From Hungatella sp. (lineage in GTDB: Bacteria; Bacillota; Clostridia; Lachnospirales; Lachnospiraceae): DNA of 64,000 nucleotides. The notes beneath the pieces were generated by a model. It saw nothing but the letters and a program-made list of their open reading frames with translations. It did not search any database and was not told where the DNA came from. The DNA is taken from contig WASS01000015.1 in the NCBI GenBank assembly GCA_009712635.1, positions 434,001 to 498,000 on the forward strand, given 5' to 3'. Of this stretch, positions 26,709-36,123 are shown piece by piece. The position numbers and the translations under genes were made by a program. Position 1 is the first letter of the stretch; each line of letters opens with the position of its first letter.

Positions 26709-28418
26709 TTAGAATCTGGTCTCCCACCTGCCGCAGAAAACATTGTCATTGTAGCGTCCTTTAAATTCACTCTTACCCATCATTTTCTCAAGTGCTGCCT
26801 CAAACGCCTCATGATGGGGCATATATGCGTTTATATAACAACGTGACATCGGTACGTCTATCAAGTTGTTTGTATTGCTAAGTGACACAGTAATGGTTGG
26901 GAGCTCCGACATATACCATGGCTGTTTCACCGGCTCGTCCCACTTTAGACGCATGGTATTAAACTGGGCAAATCCCTGGATATTCAGTACCAGAAGCACT
27001 GCATCGTAATGATTTTTAAACTCCTCCATCTTTCCTTTGCTCTGGGGCAGGGATGCATCTACAATAAATCCCTGGGACTCAAGCTGGCTTATAATATCTT
27101 TAATTATGACATCATCGTTGCTTTTAAACTTTGTTCCTGCAATAACTGTGGCTTCCGATCCTATGTAGAATAGTTTAATCCTGGGATAACGTTCCGGAGT
27201 CATGGGGAGATAATTACATCTGTCTTTTACCAGGGTTACATATTTATCTGCCAGTTTTCTGGATATCTCATGATGTTCCCTGCCCCCTACAACCTCCAGC
27301 GCTTCCCTGGGGGCGGATAGTGTACCCTTTTCTTTTAACTGATTGAGATTCAATGCCGCCTTGATACCCAGAATACGGTGAAGAGCGTCATTCAGCCTTT
27401 CTTCTGTGAAAATTCCACTATGATAACCCTCTAACATGTAGCCAAAATCTTCCTCTTTATCATTAAAGAACAAATACATGTCGCAGCCTGCCGCAATTGC
27501 CTGTGGTACTTGCTGACTTCTGGGTATGGTCGCACCAAACATACCAATCATATGGGATGCATCTGTCACTACAAGACCATTGAAGCCAAGCTGACCTTTC
27601 AATAAATCTGTGATCAGTTCCGGAGCCAGAGTAGCCGGACGGATATCCTCATCTTTAATACCCGGGCGAAGTTTTCTGGAATATGCAGGGAGTGCAATAT
27701 GACCTGCCATAATTGTCATGCAGCCTTCGTCAATTAGTTCCTTATAAACACGGCCGTAGGTTTTATCCCATTCTTCTGTGCCCATCTCATTGATTCCCAT
27801 TAGAAGATGCTGATCATTTTCCTCCGTACCATCTCCAGGAAAATGCTTCATGCAGGTAGCAAAATTCTGGGTTTTCATTCCCTGAAAGAATGCTTTTGAA
27901 TACCGTATTACTTCATCCGGGTTATCACTAAAAGCCCTCAGCTGTACAATTGTATTTCTCCAGTTATAGGTCAGATCTACAATCGGAGCAAAGTTCCAGT
28001 TACAGCCTATTGCAGCTGCCTCTCTTGCGCTGGCGGATGCAACCTGAAAAACAGCCTCTTCGCTGTCCATGGCTGCCATAGCTGCCCCATTTGCAAGTGG
28101 AGTTCCCTCTGTTACACCACCATTTCCACCTGCCTCACAGTTGGATGCAATCAACAGCGGGATTGGAGAGGCTTCCTGAAGATTCTTTGTCATTTCCCAT
28201 ATTTCTTCCTTTGCCGCATTGTGGTAACGGATAGCACCTGGATGATAGGTATCAATTAACTTCCTGATGTTCTCCGGTTTTCGTTCCTCTGAATTTCCAA
28301 CCATATTAACAAACAGCTGACCAATTTTTTCTTCCAGCTTCATACCGGATATGGTTTCTTCTACCCAGCGAATCTGGTCTGTGTTCAAATAATATGGTTT
28401 CTGCCTTAAATCTACCAT
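26709..28418 (-). CDS. GH3 family glycosidase, NagZ-like subgroup
   Basis: A 569-residue cytoplasmic glycosidase with no signal peptide. The N-terminal TIM barrel carries KHFPGDG (191-197) followed by D202 and H204. This matches the Asp-His dyad that acts as acid/base in NagZ-type beta-N-acetylglucosaminidases, where the usual motif is KHFPGHG-x4-D-x-H. The nucleophile is D286 in VVTDASHM. A second alpha/beta domain (about 385-569) follows, as in longer GH3 enzymes. The start is ambiguous: the ATG at 28418 lies 12 bases after AAAGGAG, and a TTG at 28427 lies 3-4 bases after it. It acts on a glycoside imported by the GPH symporter. Hexosaminide specificity is a guess from the dyad. Confidence 0.85.
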   Translation of the reverse strand: MVDLRQKPYYLNTDQIRWVEETISGMKLEEKIGQLFVNMVGNSEERKPENIRKLIDTYHPGAIRYHNAAKEEIWEMTKNLQEASPIPLLIASNCEAGGNGGVTEGTPLANGAAMAAMDSEEAVFQVASASAREAAAIGCNWNFAPIVDLTYNWRNTIVQLRAFSDNPDEVIRYSKAFFQGMKTQNFATCMKHFPGDGTEENDQHLLMGINEMGTEEWDKTYGRVYKELIDEGCMTIMAGHIALPAYSRKLRPGIKDEDIRPATLAPELITDLLKGQLGFNGLVVTDASHMIGMFGATIPRSQQVPQAIAAGCDMYLFFNDKEEDFGYMLEGYHSGIFTEERLNDALHRILGIKAALNLNQLKEKGTLSAPREALEVVGGREHHEISRKLADKYVTLVKDRCNYLPMTPERYPRIKLFYIGSEATVIAGTKFKSNDDVIIKDIISQLESQGFIVDASLPQSKGKMEEFKNHYDAVLLVLNIQGFAQFNTMRLKWDEPVKQPWYMSELPTITVSLSNTNNLIDVPMSRCYINAYMPHHEAFEAALEKMMGKSEFKGRYNDNVFCGRWETRF

Positions 28419-28438
28419 GGGATTCAATATCTCCTTTG

Positions 28439-29275
28439 TTAATTTAATAGATTGTGTTCGAATGCATTGATCAGCTGTTTCTGATACGAATTGTCGAAAG
28501 TACCGTTTATCAGCCTGTCCAATGCTTCTTTGATTCCATTCCAGCTATCACTTTCATGAGATACCAGAACCGGATAGAATCGTACACGGTTTTTCTCAGC
28601 CGCGCTCAAATCACCGGGGGCATCTCCTATCATCATCACATGGTCTGGCTCATACCCATACTCCAACAGTTTGCTGATGCAGAAAGTCTTTGAGCCAGCG
28701 TTTTGTGCCATTAAAAGATCCACACACTTCATGAGTCCATGTTTTTCCCACTCTGTCGACACGGCATCCGGATTGGCGGAGGATACAATGGCAATATCCG
28801 CATACTCATGGGCAAAAGCAAGCCCCTCTTTTACTCCGGCAAAAGGAATCTTATCCCATTCTGAAATCTCATTGATCCTGTTATTCACCTCGTTGGACCA
28901 GTGAAGAGCCTTTTTAAGACAACTGCTTCCTGACTTTTCTAAAACACGAGACAGTTCTGCATTGGACAGTTCATCAGATACTTCCGTCCATTTGATGAAC
29001 TCTTCTGTACCCGGGATCTTTTTGCAACTTTTGTCTATTTCAGACAGCAAGATTGCCAATGCTTTAAAACGGTTGATCCCCCTGGTCATGGAGTACAAAT
29101 TCACCTGATTCCACCGGTACAGGATATCATCTCTCCATTCCTCAAGCCCCCACTCTTCTACCATACAAGGACCAAAACACCGAAAATGCTTAATATCCAT
29201 GGTGTCCATCGCACAGCCATCCGAATCAACACACACCAGATAATCCTTTTTCCGTGCGAACTCCTTATATTCCAT
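28439..29275 (-). CDS. HAD-superfamily hydrolase
   Basis: A 278-residue phosphatase-like protein and first gene of the sugar operon. HAD motif I is VDSDGCAMDT near residue 16 (nucleophile Asp and acid Asp), motif II is the serine in IVSSANPD, and motif III/IV is MMIGDAPGDLSAA with the acidic pair binding Mg2+. A helical cap of about 110 residues lies between motifs I and II. It probably dephosphorylates, or otherwise acts on, a sugar phosphate of the pathway. The operon is divergent from the AraC gene, with a 173-base intergenic region. Confidence 0.8.
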   Translation of the reverse strand: MEYKEFARKKDYLVCVDSDGCAMDTMDIKHFRCFGPCMVEEWGLEEWRDDILYRWNQVNLYSMTRGINRFKALAILLSEIDKSCKKIPGTEEFIKWTEVSDELSNAELSRVLEKSGSSCLKKALHWSNEVNNRINEISEWDKIPFAGVKEGLAFAHEYADIAIVSSANPDAVSTEWEKHGLMKCVDLLMAQNAGSKTFCISKLLEYGYEPDHVMMIGDAPGDLSAAEKNRVRFYPVLVSHESDSWNGIKEALDRLINGTFDNSYQKQLINAFEHNLLN

Positions 29276-29358
29276 TCTGCTTCCTCCTGTTCATTTATGA
29301 TATAGGAAGTCTATCTGAAAAAAGCAATGTTAAACAGTGATAAATTTTATTTAAAATA

Positions 29359-29407
29359 TTACGATTTTATGGTATACTTGATTTTATATAAATATTTTAC
29401 GATTTTA
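29359..29407. promoter_or_regulatory. Direct repeats in the AraC/HAD divergent promoter region
   Basis: The 11-mer TTACGATTTTA occurs twice in direct orientation, at 29359-29369 and 29397-29407, 38 bases apart and in an A/T-rich setting. The second copy overlaps the expected -35 position of a TATAAT at 29419-29424 that would drive the AraC gene. This layout suits an AraC-family dimer that controls both its own gene and the divergent sugar operon. Confidence 0.6.
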
Positions 29408-29448
29408 CTGCTAAATTATATAATTTCTTAAAGAGGTGAGTACGATTC

Positions 29449-30681
29449 ATGAACTTGGATAATCTGGATCTTTTTGTTCATATCATGCAGGCGCAGAATG
29501 TACCCTGTTATCGGCTGGAGACCGACTTTTCCAACCTTTATCAGGTTGATCTGGCTCTGCGCGGCAGACTCTATACGAACTACAATTACCAAAATCTTCA
29601 CGATTTTATTATCAGTCACTGCCACGACTCTGAAATATTGAGGATAAAAGATGATTTTCATCTGGTTAATTATTTTATCCTAATAGAAGACACCAAAGCG
29701 GAATCAGATAAGCAGGATTTTTATATTTCTGTGGGACCTGTACTAGAAACATTGCCGACACCGGATCAGATCTATCAGCTGATGACAAAGAGAACTCTGC
29801 CGGAGAAACTCTTACGGGATTTGCAGACATACTATTGTAATATTACAATACCGCCTGATTTCAATGTATTTGAATCTACACTGATTAATATTGCATGCCA
29901 CTTATTTTCACGGGATTTTAAGTTTCAGACATATTCGGATTCTGGAGATCTTTCCATTGAATCCATAATCGGAAATTCCCAGCTAAGCGAAAACCCTTCT
30001 ATTGCCAGCCAAAGCATCGAAGAACGGTATGAGACAGAAGAAAATCTGCTGGAGGCTATCACTGCAGGAGACCATGCAAGAGCCGTTCGTTACCACGGCA
30101 AATTCAGGAATTTCAAAATCATGCCTCGCAGTGAGAATACTCTGACTAACAGGAAGAATCTGGTAATTGTACTTAATACCTTGTGTCGGAAAGCTGTTCA
30201 GAAAGGACATGTTCATCCGATGTACATTGATGAATTGTCTACCCGCTTTGCCATACAGATTAACCAGGTCCGATCTTTGAAAGATCTTGATACTTTAGAA
30301 AGTGATATGATCCACAAATACTGCCTTCTGGTTCACAATCGTTCTATGAAGAATTATTCCCAGATCGTCCAGCAGTGCATCACCTACACTGATTTCCATT
30401 ATGCTGAGCCTTTGACTCTGGCATTTTTTGCTGAAAGATGCCATGTGACAAAATCTTATTTATCCAGTCTCTTCAAGAAGGAAACAGGAAGAAATCTGAC
30501 CGATTATATCCACTCAGTCAGAATAAGCCATTCCCTGTTTTTGCTCAATTCCACACAGATGCCAATTCATATTGTGGCTGCAAACTGCGGATATAATGAT
30601 ATCAACTACTTTATTAAGCTCTTTAAACGTTTGAACGGTATCTCTCCAAAACAATACCGGATACAGTTACGTAATAATTAA
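29449..30681 (+). CDS. AraC-family transcriptional regulator
   Basis: A 410-residue cytoplasmic regulator. The first 300 residues form a ligand or signal domain without membrane segments, like the YesN-type Clostridial regulators without a receiver. The C-terminal 100 residues are the AraC DNA-binding domain: LAFFAERCHVTKSYLSSLFK is the first helix-turn-helix and ANCGYNDINYFIKLFKRLNG the second, ending in the usual SPKQYR. The ribosome binding site AGAGGTGAG is 8 bases before the ATG. It is divergent from the HAD/GH3/symporter operon, which it presumably activates when the glycoside is present. Confidence 0.88.
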   Translation: MNLDNLDLFVHIMQAQNVPCYRLETDFSNLYQVDLALRGRLYTNYNYQNLHDFIISHCHDSEILRIKDDFHLVNYFILIEDTKAESDKQDFYISVGPVLETLPTPDQIYQLMTKRTLPEKLLRDLQTYYCNITIPPDFNVFESTLINIACHLFSRDFKFQTYSDSGDLSIESIIGNSQLSENPSIASQSIEERYETEENLLEAITAGDHARAVRYHGKFRNFKIMPRSENTLTNRKNLVIVLNTLCRKAVQKGHVHPMYIDELSTRFAIQINQVRSLKDLDTLESDMIHKYCLLVHNRSMKNYSQIVQQCITYTDFHYAEPLTLAFFAERCHVTKSYLSSLFKKETGRNLTDYIHSVRISHSLFLLNSTQMPIHIVAANCGYNDINYFIKLFKRLNGISPKQYRIQLRNN

Positions 30682-30701
30682 ATAATGGAAAGAGCATAAA
30701 A

Positions 30702-30732
30702 ATAGCGAAGCAGTGTAAAACCGCTTCGCTAT
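30702..30732 (-). terminator. Terminator between the AraC and GGDEF genes
   Basis: A perfect 10-bp stem (30702-30711 with 30723-30732) is followed by T5 on the minus strand, so it ends the GGDEF transcript arriving through 30757. It may also end the convergent AraC gene, although the plus-strand T-run is less direct. Confidence 0.8.
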
Positions 30733-30756
30733 AATCTATATCTTTTTGGAGACACA

Positions 30757-31860
30757 TCAGTCCAATTCAGCAGCTTCCCCATCTCTTATTATCGCTTTAT
30801 TCCGATACATCATCTCATCCGCAAGGGTAATTGCCTTGTAAATATCCTCTCCACGCCGGTGAACGGAAATTCCATAGGAGAAAGAAACCGGCAGTTCAGA
30901 CATTGTGCTGCAATCCTTTTGGGCTGCTTTTAAAACACGGTGTATCTCTTCTTCACAAATCCGGCTGCTGACAAGTACAAATTCATCACCACCATAACGG
31001 TATAGTTTCATATGTCTGAATTTATGCTTTAAAACGGCTGCTGTTACGCTGCAGATTGCCGCATCACCTGTTGAATGTCCATTCAAGTCATTTATTTGCT
31101 TTAGATTATTCAGGTCAATCATGGCAATGGTACAGGGATGCTTATAATTCAACTTTTCCATTTGTTTATCGTAGGCAACCCGGCTGTATGTACCTGTCAT
31201 GGAATCGTATAGTATTTTCTGGGTAGTCAAAAGTAAATAATACAAAACAATACTTACAGATGAAACATTCCATATCATGAATTTTAAATCAAAAAATAAT
31301 TCCAGACCGACAGCTGAACCAATTCCCAGAAAAGCAGCTGTTAGAAATGTCGTCTCTGCCCTTCTGTTAGGCTTATTCTGTTGTTTGGCAGAAAATACAA
31401 TCAGTGTCAGCAAATAGAAAAACCCAATTGTTAAAGACGTGGGAAACAGAGGTCCCCTTTTGTACAAATTATTGCTGTTCACAGAGTAAATCCATCCATT
31501 CCATAAACTAGATACGCTTAACACAGCATTTATCATCTGGGGAAGGTAAAACATTTTTGACATCTTTCCTGATACACCGGTATCATAAATCAACACCATA
31601 ATCATAGGAGAGCACGGACCAATAACAAAATTCAGACAGGTAGTGATACTTCTCAGCCTCCATGCCAGTCCTGCATCACCCAATGCTGCAAAATATTGAT
31701 CCAGTGATGTGACAGCCATTAAAAACAGCTGCAGAAAGATTTCCAGCAGAAATAAACGTTTTATTTTCTGGGAAAAAAGTTTGTCAACCAAAACCATTAC
31801 CCCAAAAAACAGCAGGATTAAAAGCGGTGCGTAATAGGATCTCATTGCCTCATGTAACAT
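30757..31860 (-). CDS. Membrane diguanylate cyclase (GGDEF domain)
   Basis: A 367-residue protein. Residues about 10-205 hold seven or so hydrophobic helices of a membrane sensor module. The C-terminal 150 residues are a GGDEF domain with the intact active-site loop RYGGDEFVLV and the substrate-side stretch IDLNNLKQINDLNGH. It should make cyclic di-GMP from two GTP in response to a membrane or small-molecule signal. No inhibitory-site RxxD is seen just upstream of the loop. GAGGAAG precedes the ATG. It is a single-gene unit with its own terminator. The HD-GYP protein at 15321 could provide the opposite activity. Confidence 0.88.
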   Translation of the reverse strand: MLHEAMRSYYAPLLILLFFGVMVLVDKLFSQKIKRLFLLEIFLQLFLMAVTSLDQYFAALGDAGLAWRLRSITTCLNFVIGPCSPMIMVLIYDTGVSGKMSKMFYLPQMINAVLSVSSLWNGWIYSVNSNNLYKRGPLFPTSLTIGFFYLLTLIVFSAKQQNKPNRRAETTFLTAAFLGIGSAVGLELFFDLKFMIWNVSSVSIVLYYLLLTTQKILYDSMTGTYSRVAYDKQMEKLNYKHPCTIAMIDLNNLKQINDLNGHSTGDAAICSVTAAVLKHKFRHMKLYRYGGDEFVLVSSRICEEEIHRVLKAAQKDCSTMSELPVSFSYGISVHRRGEDIYKAITLADEMMYRNKAIIRDGEAAELD

Positions 31861-31992
31861 AAAGACTTCCTCACAATCTTAAAGTGTGAATCATATTTAA
31901 GCAGGACAAACAGCAATTTATTATAGAACTATATTATCATTTAACGGGAGATTTAACAATTTCATTTTCTGCCATTTTCTACAAAATCCGAC

Positions 31993-32040
31993 AAAAAGCG
32001 TGCTGCAAAAATCGTAATTTTCTGATCATGCAGCACGCTT
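31993..32040 (-). terminator. Terminator of the GH28 gene
   Basis: An 11-bp GC-rich stem (31996-32006 with 32030-32040) is followed on the minus strand by a T5 run, 43 bases after the stop codon of the secreted GH28 gene. Confidence 0.85.
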
Positions 32041-32082
32041 GTATGTATTTATTTGATTATGTACTTGTTACGTCTGGTAAAA

Positions 32083-35000
32083 TTATGATTTCACCCATTC
32101 ACCTTTTTCATTAACCAGGTATCCATCTGGTGTAACCGTATTTAAAAGGCATTCTCCTGAATGGTTTAAATAATACCAGCTGTCATTTACCATAACCCAG
32201 CCGGTTGCCATGGAACCGTCCGCATTCATAAAATACCAGTTTTCTCCGGTCCATACCCAGTTTGTCTGCATCCCTCCGTCAGTTGCCAGATAATACCATT
32301 TCCCTTCTACCTGCTTCCAGCCGGTAGTCATATATCCGGTCTGTCCGAAGTAATACCAGACACCGTTGACCTTTGCCCATTCCTCTTTGGGATAGGAACC
32401 GTCTTTCTTCTTTAAACGCCATCCTTTCTCATCCTGCTTCCAATCTCCTGTTACCTCTCCTGATTCAGATGGCTTTTTGATACCATAATCCCTGTCCGAA
32501 TCGGAATCGCGATCGGTATAGGAAGGATTGGGAGTAGGATCTGGTATCGGTTCTGGTTCTGGCTCCAATATACTCCACATAACCTCAGGCCCGCTGTTTG
32601 TCCAGTGGTACGGCCCGCTGCCGTCTTTTGCTCTCCACCAGGCATCTGCCGCTTCCACGCGGAATGTATGTGGTACGTATAAATCCAGATTATTTACCGT
32701 GTAAAATCCATCCTTTGTGGTATAGGTTCCATTGACATGATTAAAATAATCCCCTTCCGTCGTATAGACCGGTTTCCCATCCACATACACCCTGTATGCA
32801 TAAATTCCCGACTCATCCTCTGGCGCCTTCCACGACAGGCGCACATTCTCCCCTGTAACAGTGGCTTTAAGGGCATCTGATTCCCATACAGGTGCTTTGT
32901 AATCGTAGTTCTTCATTGTCTTAACTGTTTTTTCCTTATACTCATAAGTCTGTCCTGAGTCACTGAACGCCTCAACGGTTATTTCATTGCTCTCCTCCAT
33001 CATTCTTCCGATGGTCATACTTATGTTACTGGCTTTTGAATCGGCAAGCTGATATTTATAAACCGTAGCTGCCAGCTCCCCGTCTGTGTATGCCCGGTAT
33101 CCCCTGACTCTCGGATCCTTGCTGGCTGCGAACTTAGCAGTCGCCCAGGTGTAACCCACTCCGCTGAATGTAACCTGACTGGATTCCGGTTCTTTTAACT
33201 CCGGATCCTCTCCCTCTGATGTGATTACTTCATACACCAGCTCTGGTGTTCTGTTTCCTGTCTGATCAACACCATAAACCTTAAATAAGTAACAGGTACC
33301 TTGTGAAAGTCCCCCGATTTCACAGGATGTCCCGCTTACTGGTTTGGTTTTATCAATTAACTCATCTTCCAGGTATGTTTCCACGATATACCCGGTAATT
33401 TCTCCTTTACCTGCCACCTGATCCCCATCCATGGCTGCAGGCCATTTTAATATTACTTTCCGCTCAGATCCACTCTTGGTTGCTTCCGATGCACTGGCAA
33501 GCACGGCTGCGTCCTCCGGCCAGACGGGCTTTGACATTGCATCACAGGAATTTACTGACTGTGTAGTTGTACCAATAAAATTCAAGTCACTGCAGGCGCT
33601 GATATTTGCCCATGCCTTATAGCTTTCTGCTGCTGCATCATCTGACCCTTTTTCAATATTCTTCCAGTTCATCACCACATTATTAAAGGTAACGTTGGAA
33701 GCACCTTGTAAGATTTCAGAGTTCTTTGCCAGCTTTGTGTCAATATTAGTAAATGTTATGTCCTGGAAATAAAGATCATGGTGGCTATGTACGGGTTTAT
33801 AAGGCATTTGGTCATCGACATCTGCCACAATATCAATGGTGTTTTTTGTGATGGTGTCCGCTGTGATGCGGAATGCATCAATGTTATAAAATTCTGCCGG
33901 CTTATCTGCCGGTTCCACAGTCATAGCCTGGTTCGCATCACTATAAGTCGTATTAAAGGTGAATACCTTTTGGGCATCCCCTACCGCACAGTCGCGAATC
34001 AGTACATCATAGATTCCGCCCCCGTTTACAGGTGCACTCTTAAAACGGAACGGCATATCACTGTGATTTAAAACATTGTCCTCCACAAGCATACTGCCAA
34101 TGCCTGCTCCCGTATGGCTTCCTGCCGCTATTGCACCGCCATGGCATTCCCTCAGAAAATTGTTAAATGTCCAGATTTCACTTGATGGCTTCTGATCTGT
34201 ATCCTGCACACCTTTCCCCATACCGGTTGCAAAATTGATCCCGTCATCCCCGGTATCAAAAAAATTGTTAAAGACCATGGCGTTCTGGGTATTGCCAAGC
34301 TCGATTCCATCCGCATTGTTTGCATCGTAAGTAATGTATTTTACGTTTTCAGAAACCACATTTTCGCTGTCAAGAACTGCTATTGTATGAAATGCAGGAT
34401 TTTCTGCAGTGATTCCCTCAATGTAAACGCCGTTTACATTTCGAAGCACAATGAGATTGGGTCTGGTGGCATATGCTGAGGTATTGCTAAGGCCATTGCT
34501 TTTGCCATTGTCAAAGGCACTTTTGGCAAGAATTCCAAGGTTCATGTCATTGTAATTCTTATCTTTTCTTCCCACAAAACCCTTTAAGGCATATTTGGAA
34601 AATTCCCCCTTTGTCCAGTCTGGATCTCCGCTCTGCCTTGGCTGAATGGCAGGAAGATATCCGTTTCCATCTGAAGCAGGAACCGTTCCCGAACCATATT
34701 TCCAACCATTTCCATAAATCGTCCCCTTTCCCACGATCCGGATATTCTCAAATCCGCCTTCCTCATCTGCACTGTAGGTATTAATCAGTGCCCAGGATCT
34801 TGTATCTGTGGAATAGGGATAAAGCAGATAATTCTGATCATAATGATCTACATTTGGTGATCCGAACAGCACTGCTCCTTCAGAAAGTTCAAGAGTCATG
34901 TTGCTTTTTAAATATAAGGCTCCAGTCATAAAAATCCCCTCTGGAACTACAACCTTTCCCCCTTCCGAACAGGCATCAATGGCATTCTGGATTGCCTTGG

Positions 35001-35766
35001 TATTGGTTACTGTAAACGCATTTTTCTCCTCATCAATGGAAGTAAATCCCTCTTCTGACCGCTTTGCACCATAATCCGTAATATCAAACAATTCCGGTTT
35101 GCTGGTTGTTGACCAGGAAATACTTGCACGGCTGCCAAGTTCCTCTCCTCCCCCATCCACCGCCACTACAGAAAAATTGTAATCCGTATCCGGTTTCAGT
35201 CCGTCTGCACGGAACGAATGAATATCTACGTTTACCATATCGATGTTTTTTTCCTGGTAATAATCGTAAAATGCTTTCATGTAAACAGATGCCCAGTCTG
35301 CATGACTGGCAAAATTACTTCTTGCATCACCAAGCTTCACATCATTTAAGTATACGTAGTAGTTGGCAACGTCCGCATAATTCTCCGGCTTGTCCCATAC
35401 CAGAGTAATTGATGTGTCGTCATAGGCCAGTGTGGGAACTCTTAAGTCGGTCACGTCGCTGCTCCCCTCTGACGTGCTGTAATGTTTTACCTCTGCAATT
35501 GTCAGGCTGGCATTGGATGGGGAAGCGGTTTCAACAGACAGTGAAACTTCGGCATTGGAAGGTGTGGCAGTTAACACTTCCAGATCCTTAGTTTCAAAAA
35601 AATCTGATACCGCCGCTTCTGACGGTGTGGCATAATCTTTTTCCTCCATTTCCTCTAAGAGTTCTGCATGTGCCAGACCACCGCCCGTCACTCCCCACTG
35701 CGGCAGCATGGCAACTGCTAAAAGCACAGCCAGACCCTTCCTGCATTGTTTTCGCAAAGCATTCAT
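32083..35766 (-). CDS. Secreted GH28 polygalacturonase-type enzyme with Fn3 domains and choline-binding-type repeats
   Basis: A 1227-residue exported enzyme. It has a signal peptide (1-34, ending AHA), a linker with three (A)(T/S)PS(E/N)A repeats (46-51, 67-72, 81-86) and an Fn3 domain (about 108-222). The GH28 beta-helix (about 226-640) carries the conserved sites NADGIEL (484-490), TGDDG (505-509), GSHTG (549-553) and RFKS (574-577). At least two more Fn3-like domains follow, then a Pro/Glu and Asp/Ser linker and four or five GWxxxxxxWYY cell-wall/choline-binding repeats. It should cut galacturonan in pectin while held at the cell surface. The gene has its own promoter and a perfect cre site, so it is probably repressed by CcpA on good sugars. 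It may feed the importer locus at 0.8-15 kb. Confidence 0.9.
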   Translation of the reverse strand: MNALRKQCRKGLAVLLAVAMLPQWGVTGGGLAHAELLEEMEEKDYATPSEAAVSDFFETKDLEVLTATPSNAEVSLSVETASPSNASLTIAEVKHYSTSEGSSDVTDLRVPTLAYDDTSITLVWDKPENYADVANYYVYLNDVKLGDARSNFASHADWASVYMKAFYDYYQEKNIDMVNVDIHSFRADGLKPDTDYNFSVVAVDGGGEELGSRASISWSTTSKPELFDITDYGAKRSEEGFTSIDEEKNAFTVTNTKAIQNAIDACSEGGKVVVPEGIFMTGALYLKSNMTLELSEGAVLFGSPNVDHYDQNYLLYPYSTDTRSWALINTYSADEEGGFENIRIVGKGTIYGNGWKYGSGTVPASDGNGYLPAIQPRQSGDPDWTKGEFSKYALKGFVGRKDKNYNDMNLGILAKSAFDNGKSNGLSNTSAYATRPNLIVLRNVNGVYIEGITAENPAFHTIAVLDSENVVSENVKYITYDANNADGIELGNTQNAMVFNNFFDTGDDGINFATGMGKGVQDTDQKPSSEIWTFNNFLRECHGGAIAAGSHTGAGIGSMLVEDNVLNHSDMPFRFKSAPVNGGGIYDVLIRDCAVGDAQKVFTFNTTYSDANQAMTVEPADKPAEFYNIDAFRITADTITKNTIDIVADVDDQMPYKPVHSHHDLYFQDITFTNIDTKLAKNSEILQGASNVTFNNVVMNWKNIEKGSDDAAAESYKAWANISACSDLNFIGTTTQSVNSCDAMSKPVWPEDAAVLASASEATKSGSERKVILKWPAAMDGDQVAGKGEITGYIVETYLEDELIDKTKPVSGTSCEIGGLSQGTCYLFKVYGVDQTGNRTPELVYEVITSEGEDPELKEPESSQVTFSGVGYTWATAKFAASKDPRVRGYRAYTDGELAATVYKYQLADSKASNISMTIGRMMEESNEITVEAFSDSGQTYEYKEKTVKTMKNYDYKAPVWESDALKATVTGENVRLSWKAPEDESGIYAYRVYVDGKPVYTTEGDYFNHVNGTYTTKDGFYTVNNLDLYVPHTFRVEAADAWWRAKDGSGPYHWTNSGPEVMWSILEPEPEPIPDPTPNPSYTDRDSDSDRDYGIKKPSESGEVTGDWKQDEKGWRLKKKDGSYPKEEWAKVNGVWYYFGQTGYMTTGWKQVEGKWYYLATDGGMQTNWVWTGENWYFMNADGSMATGWVMVNDSWYYLNHSGECLLNTVTPDGYLVNEKGEWVKS

Positions 35767-35789
35767 ACTTATTCCCTCCCGTTTTCTAG

Positions 35790-35803
35790 TGTAAGCGCTT
35801 ACA
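35790..35803. promoter_or_regulatory. Perfect cre site (CcpA operator) at the GH28 promoter
   Basis: TGTAAGCGCTTACA is a perfect 14-bp palindrome that fits the cre consensus TGNAARCGNWWNCA at every position. It covers the expected transcription start of the GH28 promoter (35809-35837), a position where CcpA binding represses. A degenerate second copy (11 of 14 matches) lies at 35980-35993. Confidence 0.85.
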
Positions 35804-35808
35804 GCTGA

Positions 35809-35837
35809 ATTCTACAACTCTCTTTCAGATTAATCAA
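35809..35837 (-). promoter_or_regulatory. Promoter of the GH28 gene
   Basis: On the minus strand TTGATT (35832-35837) and TAGAAT (35809-35814) are separated by 17 bases, a good sigma-A promoter. The start point would fall inside the cre site. The 357-base gap 35767-36123 otherwise holds A/T-rich sequence and presumably the carbonic anhydrase promoter. No gene was seen in it. Confidence 0.7.
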
Positions 35838-36123
35838 GCTTGCTTATGCACTTTTGGTAAATAACGACAATATCTTTATATGTTAGCACCAATTTTTTCC
35901 AAATAATACTTTTATTCTTTGTTGTTTTTATACATATTTTTACTTATATTTTTATTAGTTTTTTCGTTAATTAAAGGCGGTTAAGCACTTACATTTTTCG
36001 ACATTTTTCTTTTAAAGAGCATATTTGCCCTTCCAAGCTAAATAATCTTTAAGGAGAAATATAAGTCCCGTTTAAGATTAAACATCTATTATAAATCTGA
36101 CACCATATAAAAGGAGGCAGATT

